Shown here: positions 45,529 through 54,142 of the stretch, piece by piece
Layout: the number at the start of each line of letters is the position of its first letter
Position numbering within the stretch: the stretch's first letter is position 1
From: Mesorhizobium sp. YC-39
Lineage (GTDB): Bacteria; Pseudomonadota; Alphaproteobacteria; Rhizobiales; Rhizobiaceae
Reading direction: 5' to 3'
Assembly (NCBI RefSeq): GCF_025753795.1
Contig: NZ_JAOWPS010000002.1
Span: 876,501 to 940,500 of the forward strand
Length of the DNA: 64,000 nucleotides
The notes under the pieces: model-generated
What the model saw: only the letters and a program-made list of their open reading frames with translations
What the model was told of the DNA's origin: nothing
Database searches by the model: none
Program-made: the position numbers and the translations under genes

Positions 45529-46749
45529 CAAATGATGAGCCGTTTTATGAACCCGCACCTCCGTGACGTGGCGATCCCCAATGATTGGGACCGGCGGGGG
45601 TTGCCGGGCTGGAGCTATCATTCCGACGCCCTTCTCGAACTCGAGAAAGAATACGTCTTCCGCAATCACTGGCAGATCGCCGGCCATGTCTCCGACGTGC
45701 CGAATGCCGGCGACTATCTAACCATGGACGTGGTCGGCGAACGGGCGCTGATCGTGCGCGGCAAGGACGGCGTCGTGCGCGCCTTCAACAATATGTGCCG
45801 CCACCGCGGCAGCCGCGTCGTCGCCGACAGCCAGGGCACCTGCAAGAACGCACTGGTCTGCCCCTTCCATGGCTGGGTCTACAATCTCGACGGCACGCTG
45901 CGCGGCGCCGCCCGCCCGCGCTCCTTCCCCGATCTTGACAAGACCGAATTCGGCCTGATGCCGCTCGACCTCGAAATCTGGATGGGCTTCATCTTCATCC
46001 GCTTCCGCAAGGGCGGGCCGCAGCCGTCGGTGACCGAATTGCTGAAGCCGATCGAGGCCGAGATGGCGCATTACGGCGTCGCCGACATGGTGCCGTCCTG
46101 GGGCATCTGGACCCAGAAGTCGCCGGTCAACTGGAAGTCGGTGCGCGACGTCGACAATGAAGGCTACCATGTCGCCATGGCGCATCCCGCCTTGCAGGAT
46201 CTCTATGGCGCGACCTATTTCGACGAACCGTTCATCAACGGCGTGTCGCGCTCCTTCGCCACCTACAATCCGCATGCTGGACGGCGCTGGAGCGTGGGCC
46301 AGTACATCAAGCTCGCACCCGAGGCGACGCATCTGCCGGAGCACCTGCGCAAGGCCTGGATCTATTACGGCATCTTCCCCAACAACGCGCTGTCGATCAT
46401 GCCGGAATCCGTGCAGTTCTATCAGGAGTTTCCGCTGTCGACCGGCGAGACGCTGCTGCGCGGCGCCATCTACCGCTACAAGGACGAGACCAGGGAACAG
46501 GCGGCGGCGCGCTATCTCGCCTATCGCATCGACCGCGACACTATGAACGAGGACGTGCAGCTTTCCGTCTGGTCGAACGAGTCCATGCTGTCAGAAGCCT
46601 TCGAGGGCTTTTATCTCTCCGATCTCGAATATGGCGTACGCACCCACCACGACCATCTGCGCAAGCAGATTCCTGTGCTCGGGCTGGAGACCGCGCCGGA
46701 GGAGAAGGACATGTGGAACCTCAACGAGGCTATGCGGTCGCAGATGTAG
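45517..46749 (+). CDS. Rieske non-haem iron oxygenase, alpha subunit
   Basis: A protein of about 410 residues. The Rieske [2Fe-2S] site is CRHRG (Cys and His) with CPFHGWVY 18 residues later. The mononuclear iron ligands are in VRDVDNEGYHVAMAHP, and a late acidic ligand probably follows. Length and architecture match the single-component-type alpha subunits that demethylate glycine betaine, carnitine or stachydrine, and ring-hydroxylating oxygenases. No ferredoxin reductase gene is nearby, so electrons come from elsewhere. ATG 45517 is the longest start; ATG 45532 or 45535 would clear the dyad. Confidence 0.9.
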   Translation: MSIQQMMSRFMNPHLRDVAIPNDWDRRGLPGWSYHSDALLELEKEYVFRNHWQIAGHVSDVPNAGDYLTMDVVGERALIVRGKDGVVRAFNNMCRHRGSRVVADSQGTCKNALVCPFHGWVYNLDGTLRGAARPRSFPDLDKTEFGLMPLDLEIWMGFIFIRFRKGGPQPSVTELLKPIEAEMAHYGVADMVPSWGIWTQKSPVNWKSVRDVDNEGYHVAMAHPALQDLYGATYFDEPFINGVSRSFATYNPHAGRRWSVGQYIKLAPEATHLPEHLRKAWIYYGIFPNNALSIMPESVQFYQEFPLSTGETLLRGAIYRYKDETREQAAARYLAYRIDRDTMNEDVQLSVWSNESMLSEAFEGFYLSDLEYGVRTHHDHLRKQIPVLGLETAPEEKDMWNLNEAMRSQM

Positions 46750-46765
46750 GACGGCGAAGCTGCAA

Positions 46766-46914
46766 TCTTCCCCCTTGAGGGGGAGATGGCCGGCAGGCCA
46801 GAGGGGGGTCGCCTCACATAAGCGCCAACCTCCATCTGCCGCAATAGGGTCGCGCCCGGTCGGACCAACCCCCTCTGTCGCCTTTGGCGACATCTCCCCC
46901 TCAAGGGGGGAGAT
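46766..46914. repeat. Long inverted intergenic repeat
   Basis: CTTCCCCCTTGAGGGGGAGA at the left and the related TCTCCCCCTCAAGGGGGGAG at the right are themselves palindromic and flank the motifs GGCCAGAGGGGGG and CCCCCTCTG. It fills the gap between two convergent genes. Such elements are frequent between Mesorhizobium-type genes. Confidence 0.7.
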
Positions 46915-46920
46915 CGGCTC

Positions 46921-48339
46921 TCACCCCTGCCACACCCCTTCTTTCCTCAGATCGTCCATTGTCCGCGAAATGCCTTCACGCAGGATCGACACCATCTCGT
47001 CGATCTGCTCTCGCGAAATGATCAGCGGCGGCGACATCACGCACATGTTGATCAGCGGCCGGACCAAAAGGCCAAGTTCGTGGCAATGCGCGTCGATGCG
47101 CTTGCCGACATTCTTGTCGAGCTGCAATGGATCCCTGCTTTCGCGGTCGGCCACGCATTCGACACAGCCCATCAGCCCGAGCCCGCGCACCTCGCCGACC
47201 AGCGGCAGTTCCTCCAGCGTCTTCAGTTGCGCCTGGAAATAGGGCGCGACCTCGCGCGCATGGGCGAGCACGCTGTCTTCGAGGATGTCGAGGTTCTTCA
47301 GCGCCACCGCGCAGCCAATGGGATGGCTGGTGTAGGTCAGCCCATGACCGAACATCGCGTCGGGATGGTTCGAGCGGCGCAGCTCCTGCAGCAGCCGTTC
47401 CGAAATGATGACGCCGCCGAGCGGGAAGTAGCCTGACGTCACGCCCTTGGCGAAGGTGATCATGTCGGGTTCGATGCCGAACACCTCGCCGGAAGCAAAG
47501 ACATGGCCGAGCCGGCCGAAGGCGGTCACCACCTCGTCGGAGATATAGAGGATATCGTTGTCGCGGCAGATCTGGCGGATGCGCTTGAGGTAACCGTCGG
47601 GCGGCACGATGACGCCGCCGGAGGCCTGCACCGGCTCGCCGACGAAAGCACCGATCCGCTCAGTGCCGACACGGGCGACGGTGTCGCGGAATTCATCGAC
47701 CAGCACATCGGTGAAGGCGGCAAGGCTCATGCCTTTTGGACGGCGGAACGGATCGGGCGACGATAGCTTGACGACGAGCTCGTCGGCGCCGTCCATCCAG
47801 TCGCGGTCGCGCGGACGTCCGTTGAGCGAAGCCGACAGATAGGTCGAGCCGTGATAGGCGCCGCCACGGCTCAGGATCAGCTTCTTTTCCGGGCGGCCGC
47901 GCACATTGTTGTAGAACTGCATGAAGCGCAGCGCCGTCTCCACGGCCGAGGAACCGCCCGTGGTGAAGAAGACATGGCTGAGGTCGCCAGGCGCATGGCC
48001 AGCGATGCGCATGGCAAGCTCCGCCGACGGCGCGTTCATCGTGTACCACGGCGTGTTGTAGGACAGCGCCATGGCCTGATCGTACATCACCTTGGCGAGC
48101 TCCTCGCGACGGTGACCGATATTGATGCACCACATGCCGGCCGGTCCGTCGATCAGTCTTTTGCCAGTGCTGTCGGTGATGTAGATGCCGTCGCCCTCGC
48201 CGATCAGCGCACGCGCTTCGTCGCCGACCGAGCCAGCAAACGGCCAGGGCTGGATAAGATGACGCTTGGCCAGTTCCACGGCGTCCTCATCGCCAGGTCC
48301 GGGCATTCCGGTCGTCCTCAGATCTCTTGCAGCCGCCAT
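46921..48339 (-). CDS. Class III aminotransferase (omega-amine:pyruvate type)
   Basis: A 472-residue PLP enzyme. Recognisable are PAGMWCINIGHRREELAKVM, the phosphate-binding TTGGSSAVETALRF, GGAYHGSTYLSASLNG, the PLP aspartate in LYISDEVVTAFGRLG and the Schiff-base lysine in TFAKGVTSGYFPLGG. The family includes putrescine/spermidine and omega-amino acid transaminases that move a terminal amino group to pyruvate. ATG 48339 (MAAARDL) with GCGAGG is preferred over ATG 48372. The dyad at 48426 is 87 bases upstream. It probably deaminates an amine or omega-amino acid produced in this pathway. Confidence 0.93.
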   Translation of the reverse strand: MAAARDLRTTGMPGPGDEDAVELAKRHLIQPWPFAGSVGDEARALIGEGDGIYITDSTGKRLIDGPAGMWCINIGHRREELAKVMYDQAMALSYNTPWYTMNAPSAELAMRIAGHAPGDLSHVFFTTGGSSAVETALRFMQFYNNVRGRPEKKLILSRGGAYHGSTYLSASLNGRPRDRDWMDGADELVVKLSSPDPFRRPKGMSLAAFTDVLVDEFRDTVARVGTERIGAFVGEPVQASGGVIVPPDGYLKRIRQICRDNDILYISDEVVTAFGRLGHVFASGEVFGIEPDMITFAKGVTSGYFPLGGVIISERLLQELRRSNHPDAMFGHGLTYTSHPIGCAVALKNLDILEDSVLAHAREVAPYFQAQLKTLEELPLVGEVRGLGLMGCVECVADRESRDPLQLDKNVGKRIDAHCHELGLLVRPLINMCVMSPPLIISREQIDEMVSILREGISRTMDDLRKEGVWQG

Positions 48340-48425
48340 CGTCGCCTCGCATCGTTTCTTCGTAAATTTCATCGGACACCAAGCTCGCCGTCAACTGCGG
48401 GCAAACTGGCTTTCTTCACTTCATT

Positions 48426-48441
48426 TTGAATGTCCGTTCAA
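48426..48441. promoter_or_regulatory. BetI-like operator candidate, site 2
   Basis: TTGAATGTCCGTTCAA: arms TTGAA and TTCAA with six bases between, same 16-bp size as sites 1 and 3. It sits in the divergent region between the aminotransferase and the ABC permease genes. Confidence 0.65.
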
Positions 48442-48577
48442 TCAATATTGCAGAAATAGCGCTTGATTTCAATCCGCGGATGCGCTCATGATGAAAGAAA
48501 GCCGGCAAGCTTGGAGTGCGATCGGCAAACGCGGTCGATGGCACTTCAGGCATAAAATTGGGAACGGTCAGCCGGCA

Positions 48578-48680
48578 CTAGAGCGACGTGCGTCCACTTG
48601 GATGCACAAAGTACGCTCTAGCACTTTGAATACGCGCTTCGTGCTTTCCGAAAATCGATTCCGGTTTTCGGGCCGAAGCG
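48578..48680. repeat. Composite palindromic intergenic repeat
   Basis: CTAGAGCG (48578) and CGCTCTAG (48621) bracket the internal repeat GTGCGTCC...GATGCAC. It is followed by a second stem CCGAAAATCGATTCCGGTTTTCGG related to the RIME-like cores. Apart from this and the dyad at 48426, the 420 bases between the aminotransferase and permease genes hold nothing I recognise. Confidence 0.65.
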
Positions 48681-48760
48681 CCAGCGAATGGGAGACGCAT
48701 GGCAGGACAATCCGCGCCAGCAACCGAGATCACGCTTGGGATCCTGCCCGGGGGCTTGCA

Positions 48761-49678
48761 ATGACGGCGGCTGCGGAAGGGTCGCCCGCGTTCGGCATGA
48801 CGCGGGCCAGGCGAGATGCCCTTCTGCAGTCCGAACCCGTCCAGGGCTTTGCCCTGATCAGCCCGACCTTTCTCTACGCGCTCATACTCCTGGTACTGCC
48901 GATCCTGGTGGTCATCGCGCATTCCTTCTGGACGCAGAACTACCTCACCATCGACCGCACCTTCACGCTGGAAAACTACCGCATCGCGCTGACCGAGCCG
49001 ATTTATCGCGACCTGCTCTGGCGTTCGCTCTACATCTCACTGACGGTGAGCTTCTTCACGGTCGTGCTCGCCTATCCGATCGCCTACTTCATCTCCTTCC
49101 ATGGCGGCCGCCACAAGAGCCTCTGGCTATTCCTGATCACCATCCCGTTCTGGACCAGCTATCTGCTGCGCGTAATGTCGTGGAAGGTCATCCTCGGCTA
49201 CAATGGCGTCTTGAATTCCGGCCTGATGGGGCTTGGCGTCATTGACGAGCCGTCGACCGCGCTGCTCTACAATTCGAGTGCTGTCATCATCACGCTGACC
49301 CATGCCTGGGCCGCTTTCGCCATCCTGCCGATCTTCGTATCGCTGGAAAAGGTCGACCGCACGCTGGTCGAAGCGGCCAAGGACCTGGGCGACGGTCCCA
49401 TTCGTTCCTTCCTGCGCGTGACGCTGCCGCTGTCGGCGCCGGGTGTCATCTCGGCGGCGCTGATCGTCATGATCCCGACCGTCGGCGACTATGTCACGCC
49501 CAAGCTCGTCGGTGGCAAGGACGGCGTCATGATCGCCAACGCCATCCAGGCGCAGTTCGGCAAGGCCTCCAATTGGCCGCTGGGCGCGGCACTTTCGGTC
49601 ACCACCATGCTGATAGTGACGCTGATCGCCGGCGCCACCGTGCTGATCCTCCGCGCCGCCCAAAGGTTAGCGCGATGA
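48761..49678 (+). CDS. Polyamine-type ABC transporter permease (PotB type)
   Basis: A 305-residue permease. A cytoplasmic N-terminus of about 35 residues precedes the first helix (FALISPTFLYALILLVLPIL); six segments are expected. The EAA loop is LVEAAKDLGDGPIRSFLRVT, and VGDYVTPKLVGGKDGVMIAN is the PotB-type signature. ATG 48761 is chosen because the upstream frame runs through the palindromic repeat. It pairs with the permease at 49689 and the receptors at 52951 and 54143. Confidence 0.93.
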   Translation: MTAAAEGSPAFGMTRARRDALLQSEPVQGFALISPTFLYALILLVLPILVVIAHSFWTQNYLTIDRTFTLENYRIALTEPIYRDLLWRSLYISLTVSFFTVVLAYPIAYFISFHGGRHKSLWLFLITIPFWTSYLLRVMSWKVILGYNGVLNSGLMGLGVIDEPSTALLYNSSAVIITLTHAWAAFAILPIFVSLEKVDRTLVEAAKDLGDGPIRSFLRVTLPLSAPGVISAALIVMIPTVGDYVTPKLVGGKDGVMIANAIQAQFGKASNWPLGAALSVTTMLIVTLIAGATVLILRAAQRLAR

Positions 49679-49688
49679 GGTTGGCGCG

Positions 49689-50513
49689 ATGATGGCGATG
49701 CGGCGCTTCCTGGCCAATGGCTGGCTGTCGGCCTATGCATTTCTCTACGTCGTCTTCCTCTATCTGCCGGTCATCTTCCTGCCGATCTTCTCGGTCAACA
49801 CGGCCGCGACGCCAAAATTCCCGCTCTCCGGCTTCACGCTCAAATGGTACGAGGATCTGCCGCGCACGCCGGCGTTGCTCGACGCCGCCTGGAACAGCCT
49901 TGTCGTCGGCGTGTCGGCCGCCATCCTGTCGACGGTTCTGGGCATCCTCGCCGCCCGTTCGATCACCCGCTACCGCTACCCTGGCCGCCGCGCCATCAAC
50001 GGCCTGATCATGGCGCCGCTGGTGCTGCCCGAAATCATCGTCGCCATCTCCTTGCTGTTGGTGATACTGCAACTTGGCCTGAGCCTGTCGCTGTTCACCG
50101 TCGTGCTCGGCCACGTCCTGGTCTGCATTCCCTATTCGATGACGGTGCTGACCGCCGGCTTCGAGGGCTTTGACCGCAGCCTCGAGGAAGCCTCCGCCGA
50201 TCTCGGCGAGAGCGCCTTCGGCACTTTCCGGCGCGTTACGCTGCCAATGGTGGCGCCGGCGATCATTTCCAGCCTGCTCGTCTGCTTCACCATTTCGCTC
50301 GATGAGTTCCTCATCGCCTTCTTCCTGACCGGCACCGAGGCCACGCTGCCGATCTATATCTGGGGCCAATTGCGCTTCGCCTCGAAGCTGCCTGGCGTTC
50401 TGGCGCTGGGCACGCTTTTGCTGGCTGCCTCTTTCCTGTTGATGACCGTTGCCGAAATCCTGCGCCGCCGCGCGGCCAAACGCACCCAGAACGAGGGAGG
50501 CCTCTATGCCTGA
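49689..50513 (+). CDS. Polyamine-type ABC transporter permease (PotC type)
   Basis: A 274-residue permease that starts ten bases after the PotB-type gene. It has six hydrophobic segments and the EAA loop LEEASADLGESAFGTFRRVT, and continues with LDEFLIAFFLTGTEATLPIY, which is typical of PotC proteins. Its end overlaps the ATPase start by eight bases. Confidence 0.94.
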   Translation: MMAMRRFLANGWLSAYAFLYVVFLYLPVIFLPIFSVNTAATPKFPLSGFTLKWYEDLPRTPALLDAAWNSLVVGVSAAILSTVLGILAARSITRYRYPGRRAINGLIMAPLVLPEIIVAISLLLVILQLGLSLSLFTVVLGHVLVCIPYSMTVLTAGFEGFDRSLEEASADLGESAFGTFRRVTLPMVAPAIISSLLVCFTISLDEFLIAFFLTGTEATLPIYIWGQLRFASKLPGVLALGTLLLAASFLLMTVAEILRRRAAKRTQNEGGLYA

Positions 50514-51624
50514 GCGGCCCCAGACTGAACGCCCCCAGACCGAACGCCCAATGATCGAGATCAAAAGCGTCACCCGCAGCTATGGCGCCTTCAAGGCGCT
50601 CGACGACGCTTCGCTGACCATCAAGGAGGGCGAATTCTTCTCGCTGCTCGGCCCGTCCGGCTGCGGCAAGACCACGCTGCTGCGCATGATTGCCGGTTTC
50701 GACAACCCGACCAGCGGCTCGATCTCGGTCGACGGCCAGTCGATGGAGGGCATTCCCGCCAACCGCCGGCCAACGAACATGGTGTTCCAGAGCTATGCGA
50801 TCTTCCCGCACCTCAATGTCGAGCAGAATGTCGCCTATGGGCTGAAGCGGCTGAAACTCGAAAGGGCGGAGGAAAAGCGCAGGGTCGAAGAGGCGCTGGC
50901 GCAGGTCTCTCTGACCGGTCTTGGCAAGCGCCTCGCCACCGAGCTTTCCGGCGGCCAGCGCCAGCGCGTGGCACTGGCCCGCGCCCTGGTGATGCGGCCC
51001 AAGGTGCTGCTGCTCGACGAGCCGCTGTCGGCGCTGGACAAGAAGCTGCGCGAACAGATGCAGGTCGAACTGCGTCGCCTGCAGCAGGCGGTCGGCATCA
51101 CCTTCGTGCTGGTCACCCACGACCAGTATGAAGCACTGGCCATGTCCGATCGTATCGCCGTGATGTTCGGTGGCAGGATCGCACAGGTCGCCTCGCCCAA
51201 GGAAATCTACCAGCGCCCGGTCAACCGCCAGGTCGCCGACTTCCTCGGTGGCATGAATTTCGTCAAGGCAGAGATCGTCGAGGAGAACGGCGCCTCGCTG
51301 GTCGTCGACACGCTGGGCTTTGGCCGCATCAAGACCGACAAGCCGAAGGCTTTCGTCCGCAATGGCGGCGCAGCCACGCTCGGCATCCGCCCCGAGCGGC
51401 TGCGCGTGCTGTGGGACAATGCGACGGCCAAATTCGAAGTCGCCGGCAAGGTGGTCGAGCGCCATTATTTCGGCGAGATCACCCACCTGATCGTCGAGAT
51501 ACCCGGGCTGGAAAAGCCGCTGTCGGTGACCGAGACCAATGATTTCGGCGCCGACGACATCCCAGTCGGCACCTCGATCCGCCTCGCCTACGACCCCGAG
51601 GCGCTGGTGGCGATGGCGGACTAG
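50506..51624 (+). CDS. Polyamine-type ABC transporter ATP-binding protein (PotA type)
   Basis: A 372-residue ATPase. Walker A GPSGCGKTT, Q-loop FQSYAIFPHL, signature LSGGQRQRVALARA, Walker B VLLLDEPLSALD and H-loop VTHDQYEALAMSD are intact, followed by a TOBE_2 domain (LGIRPERLRVLWDNATAKFE). The N-terminus carries a short tandem repeat (ERPQTERPQTERP) before the first strand. ATG 50506 follows GGGAGG. The TAG stop runs directly into a RIME-like palindrome. Confidence 0.94.
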   Translation: MPERPQTERPQTERPMIEIKSVTRSYGAFKALDDASLTIKEGEFFSLLGPSGCGKTTLLRMIAGFDNPTSGSISVDGQSMEGIPANRRPTNMVFQSYAIFPHLNVEQNVAYGLKRLKLERAEEKRRVEEALAQVSLTGLGKRLATELSGGQRQRVALARALVMRPKVLLLDEPLSALDKKLREQMQVELRRLQQAVGITFVLVTHDQYEALAMSDRIAVMFGGRIAQVASPKEIYQRPVNRQVADFLGGMNFVKAEIVEENGASLVVDTLGFGRIKTDKPKAFVRNGGAATLGIRPERLRVLWDNATAKFEVAGKVVERHYFGEITHLIVEIPGLEKPLSVTETNDFGADDIPVGTSIRLAYDPEALVAMAD

Positions 51625-51672
51625 AGCATGATCCCGAAAAGTGGAAACCGGTTTTCGGAAAAGATCATGCTC
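51624..51672. repeat. RIME-like palindromic repeat, copy 3
   Basis: GAGCATGATC...GATCATGCTC with internal CCGAAAAGTGG / CCGGTTTTCGG. It begins at the last base of the ATPase stop codon and ends within the stop codon of the convergent flavoprotein gene, so it is the entire intergenic spacer. Confidence 0.8.
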
Positions 51673-52954
51673 AGCCAAGAAAGTCCGCAATGATCTTTCG
51701 CGCCGCGATCCGCCCCGCCACGATCGCGCCCTCGACATAGCCAGGAAATGACGGCGACAGTTCTGAACTGGCGAAATGGACCGGCGATGCGCCAGCCAGG
51801 ATGACCTTTTCAGCATCCGTCGCCATCGCGTCGACGATGAGGTCGCCATAGGCGCCACCGCTCCAGCGATCATGCGTCCAATCGCGATAGCTGAGATCGG
51901 TGATGCCGGCTGCCTCGGCGCCGAGCGCATCCTTCAACCTTGCCGTTAGTTCGCCGCGCAATCTGGCATCGCCGAGTTCACGCCAGCGTAACGCCAATGG
52001 CCCGCCAACAAAGACGACCAGCGCCGCATGGTCGCCATCCTTGCTGACATCGCAGGCAAACAGACCCGGCAGGTCGCGCCACATCACCATGCCGCTCAGG
52101 CCCCTGGCGCGCCAGAACGCCGTGGGATAGCGCACCAGCACTTTGACCACCGCGCCACTTTGCCAGACGCCGAGCGCTCTTTCCAGGGCAGCCGGCAGCG
52201 CCGGCAGGAAATCCAGCTTCGAGGCCATTACTGGCGGAACCGCGACCAAGGTAGCCCGTGCCTCGACCGCGCCTGCCGCCGTGACGAGGCGAACCCCTTC
52301 CGGCCCGTTCTCGATGGTTTCGACCGCTGCATTCAATCGCAGGCGGCGGCCGAGATCGCTAGCCATATCATCTGCCAGCGCGTGCATGGTTTCGCGAACG
52401 AAATATTGCAGCTCCGGCGCCTCGTTGGTGATGCGGCGGTCATTGTCGATCAGATGCCACAGCGGCAGCTTTTCGAGCGCCTGGCACCAGAGGCCCTCGA
52501 TCATCGAACGGAATGCAGCTTTGACCTCCCCCGGATCGCTTTGGCGCTCGAGCCATGCGGCAACGGTCAGGCCAACGATATCGGGATCGTCCGGCGCGAT
52601 CATATTCATCCGGTCGCGGATCGCCATCGAGGCAACAAAGATTCGCTCGCCCTGGTGCGCGCTCATCCGTGGCTGGGTGACGAACTCGCCCTCAACATAG
52701 GTTTCGATAAGCGTCTTGCCGCGTGCTTCAACCAGCGCCATCAGTTCCGGCATGTCCTCGCACAGGAACTGGCCGCCGCTGTCGATGCGCTCGCCAAGCC
52801 CATTGCGTCTGGACTCCACGCGTCCGCCGACACGGTCGCGCGCTTCAAGCAGCAGGAAATTGATGCCGGCCTTCTTCAGCTCCAGCGCCGCCGACAGGCC
52901 GGTGAACCCGGCGCCGACGATGACGACATCGGCTCTTTCAGTTCCGCGCTTCAA
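51671..52954 (-). CDS. FAD-dependent amine oxidase-like oxidoreductase
   Basis: A 427-residue flavoprotein of the monoamine/polyamine oxidase family. The dinucleotide motif VVIVGAGFTGLSAALELKKAG, the GG doublet RDRVGGRVESR and the C-terminal FAD segment (VILAGASPVHFASSELSPSF, PGYVEGAIVAGRIAA) are present. These enzymes oxidise primary, secondary or tertiary amines to imines with O2 or another acceptor. The TTG start at 52954 overlaps the binding-protein stop in TTGA, so it is translationally coupled to the receptor. That suggests the imported amine is its substrate. Confidence 0.9.
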   Translation of the reverse strand: MKRGTERADVVIVGAGFTGLSAALELKKAGINFLLLEARDRVGGRVESRRNGLGERIDSGGQFLCEDMPELMALVEARGKTLIETYVEGEFVTQPRMSAHQGERIFVASMAIRDRMNMIAPDDPDIVGLTVAAWLERQSDPGEVKAAFRSMIEGLWCQALEKLPLWHLIDNDRRITNEAPELQYFVRETMHALADDMASDLGRRLRLNAAVETIENGPEGVRLVTAAGAVEARATLVAVPPVMASKLDFLPALPAALERALGVWQSGAVVKVLVRYPTAFWRARGLSGMVMWRDLPGLFACDVSKDGDHAALVVFVGGPLALRWRELGDARLRGELTARLKDALGAEAAGITDLSYRDWTHDRWSGGAYGDLIVDAMATDAEKVILAGASPVHFASSELSPSFPGYVEGAIVAGRIAARKIIADFLG

Positions 52955-54027
52955 TAGCCGGCCTTGATCTTCTCGAATTCCTCGATCATCCGCTGTTTGA
53001 GCTCCGGCGCCACCGGTTGCTGGAACAGGGTCTTGTCGAGGAACTTGTCGAGATTGTCGAAGCCTCGCTCGGCCAGCAGCTTGGGCTCGATCGCCGCCAT
53101 GCCGGCGGCATTGCCGTGGCCATAGCCGAACGTCGTGACCATATAGCCCGATACATCTGGCGCATTGACCGCGTTCAGGAAATCATAGGCCTGGTCGAAA
53201 TTACCCGGCGCATCCTTCATCAGCACATAGCCGCACACCCAGGTCGAGATACCCTCCTTGGTGTTGCGGTTCATTTCGATCGGCACACCCTGACCCTTGA
53301 GCGTCACGAAAGTCTCGTTCCAGCCCCAGGCGAGGTCGACTTCATTGCCTGAAAAGGCCTGGTTGATGTCGGTGTCGTCGGTCCAGTAGAAGCGGATGTT
53401 CTTGTGCACCTGGCGCAGGAAATCGGACGCCTCCTTGAACTGCGTGTCGGTCATCTTGGTCCAGTCCTTGAGACCGATGACCAGGCTTGCCAGTGCGTAG
53501 GCGTCGTCGACATTGTCGCCAATGGTGACGCGCCCCTTGAATTTCGGATCGGCGAGGATCCTGAGCGACTGCGCCTCTTCCGCCGTGACATCGTCGGTGC
53601 GGTAGAGCAGCGATGTGTTGCCCCAGTCGAAGGGCATGAACCAGACCTTGCCGTCAGCGGTGGTGGCAAGATCCTTCATCGCCATGATGCCGGGATTGAG
53701 GTCTTTCCACCCGGTGATTTTGGACGGGTCGAGCGGCTGCAGCATCCCCGCCTCGCGCCACTTCACCACGCTTTGCGAACAGGGATGCGCAATATCGGCC
53801 TTGAAGCCGGCCCGCATCTTTTGGAAGGCTTCGTCCTCGTCGCCGAAGAAGGCGAAGGTCGGTTCAGCGCCATATTTGCTGGTGTAGGCGGGATGCAGCA
53901 ACGGATCCTCGTAGCCCGACCAGTCGAACACGACGAGGTCGCCGCCGCCTGCCGCAAATGCAAGATGAGCGCCAGCGCCAATCGTGCATGCGGCGGCGAT
54001 GGCAAGGTTGCGAAGCATGGACTTCAT
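52951..54027 (-). CDS. Polyamine-type ABC transporter substrate-binding protein, paralog 2
   Basis: A 358-residue PotD/PotF-like receptor. A signal peptide (LRNLAIAAACTIGAGAHLAF) precedes the mature start LVVFDWSGYEDPLLHPAY. It resembles the downstream-strand neighbour at 54143 along its whole length, from FFGDEDEAF and HPCSQSVVKWREAG to the terminal EEFEKIKAGY. Acidic and aromatic residues typical of cation-binding pockets occur in WFMPFDWGNTSLLYR and WGWNETFV. ATG 54027 has GGGGGAA upstream. Most likely a tandem duplicate that has diverged in ligand preference. Confidence 0.93.
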   Translation of the reverse strand: MKSMLRNLAIAAACTIGAGAHLAFAAGGGDLVVFDWSGYEDPLLHPAYTSKYGAEPTFAFFGDEDEAFQKMRAGFKADIAHPCSQSVVKWREAGMLQPLDPSKITGWKDLNPGIMAMKDLATTADGKVWFMPFDWGNTSLLYRTDDVTAEEAQSLRILADPKFKGRVTIGDNVDDAYALASLVIGLKDWTKMTDTQFKEASDFLRQVHKNIRFYWTDDTDINQAFSGNEVDLAWGWNETFVTLKGQGVPIEMNRNTKEGISTWVCGYVLMKDAPGNFDQAYDFLNAVNAPDVSGYMVTTFGYGHGNAAGMAAIEPKLLAERGFDNLDKFLDKTLFQQPVAPELKQRMIEEFEKIKAGY

Positions 54028-54142
54028 GGCTGGAAATTCCCCCGTCGCAAACAATATCCAGCGAGGTTAGGAGAATTCCCAAGCTTTGGCGAGCCCGTCC
54101 GCCCACCATATTGGCAGGCGGACGGGTCAAGCCAGACAGGGC

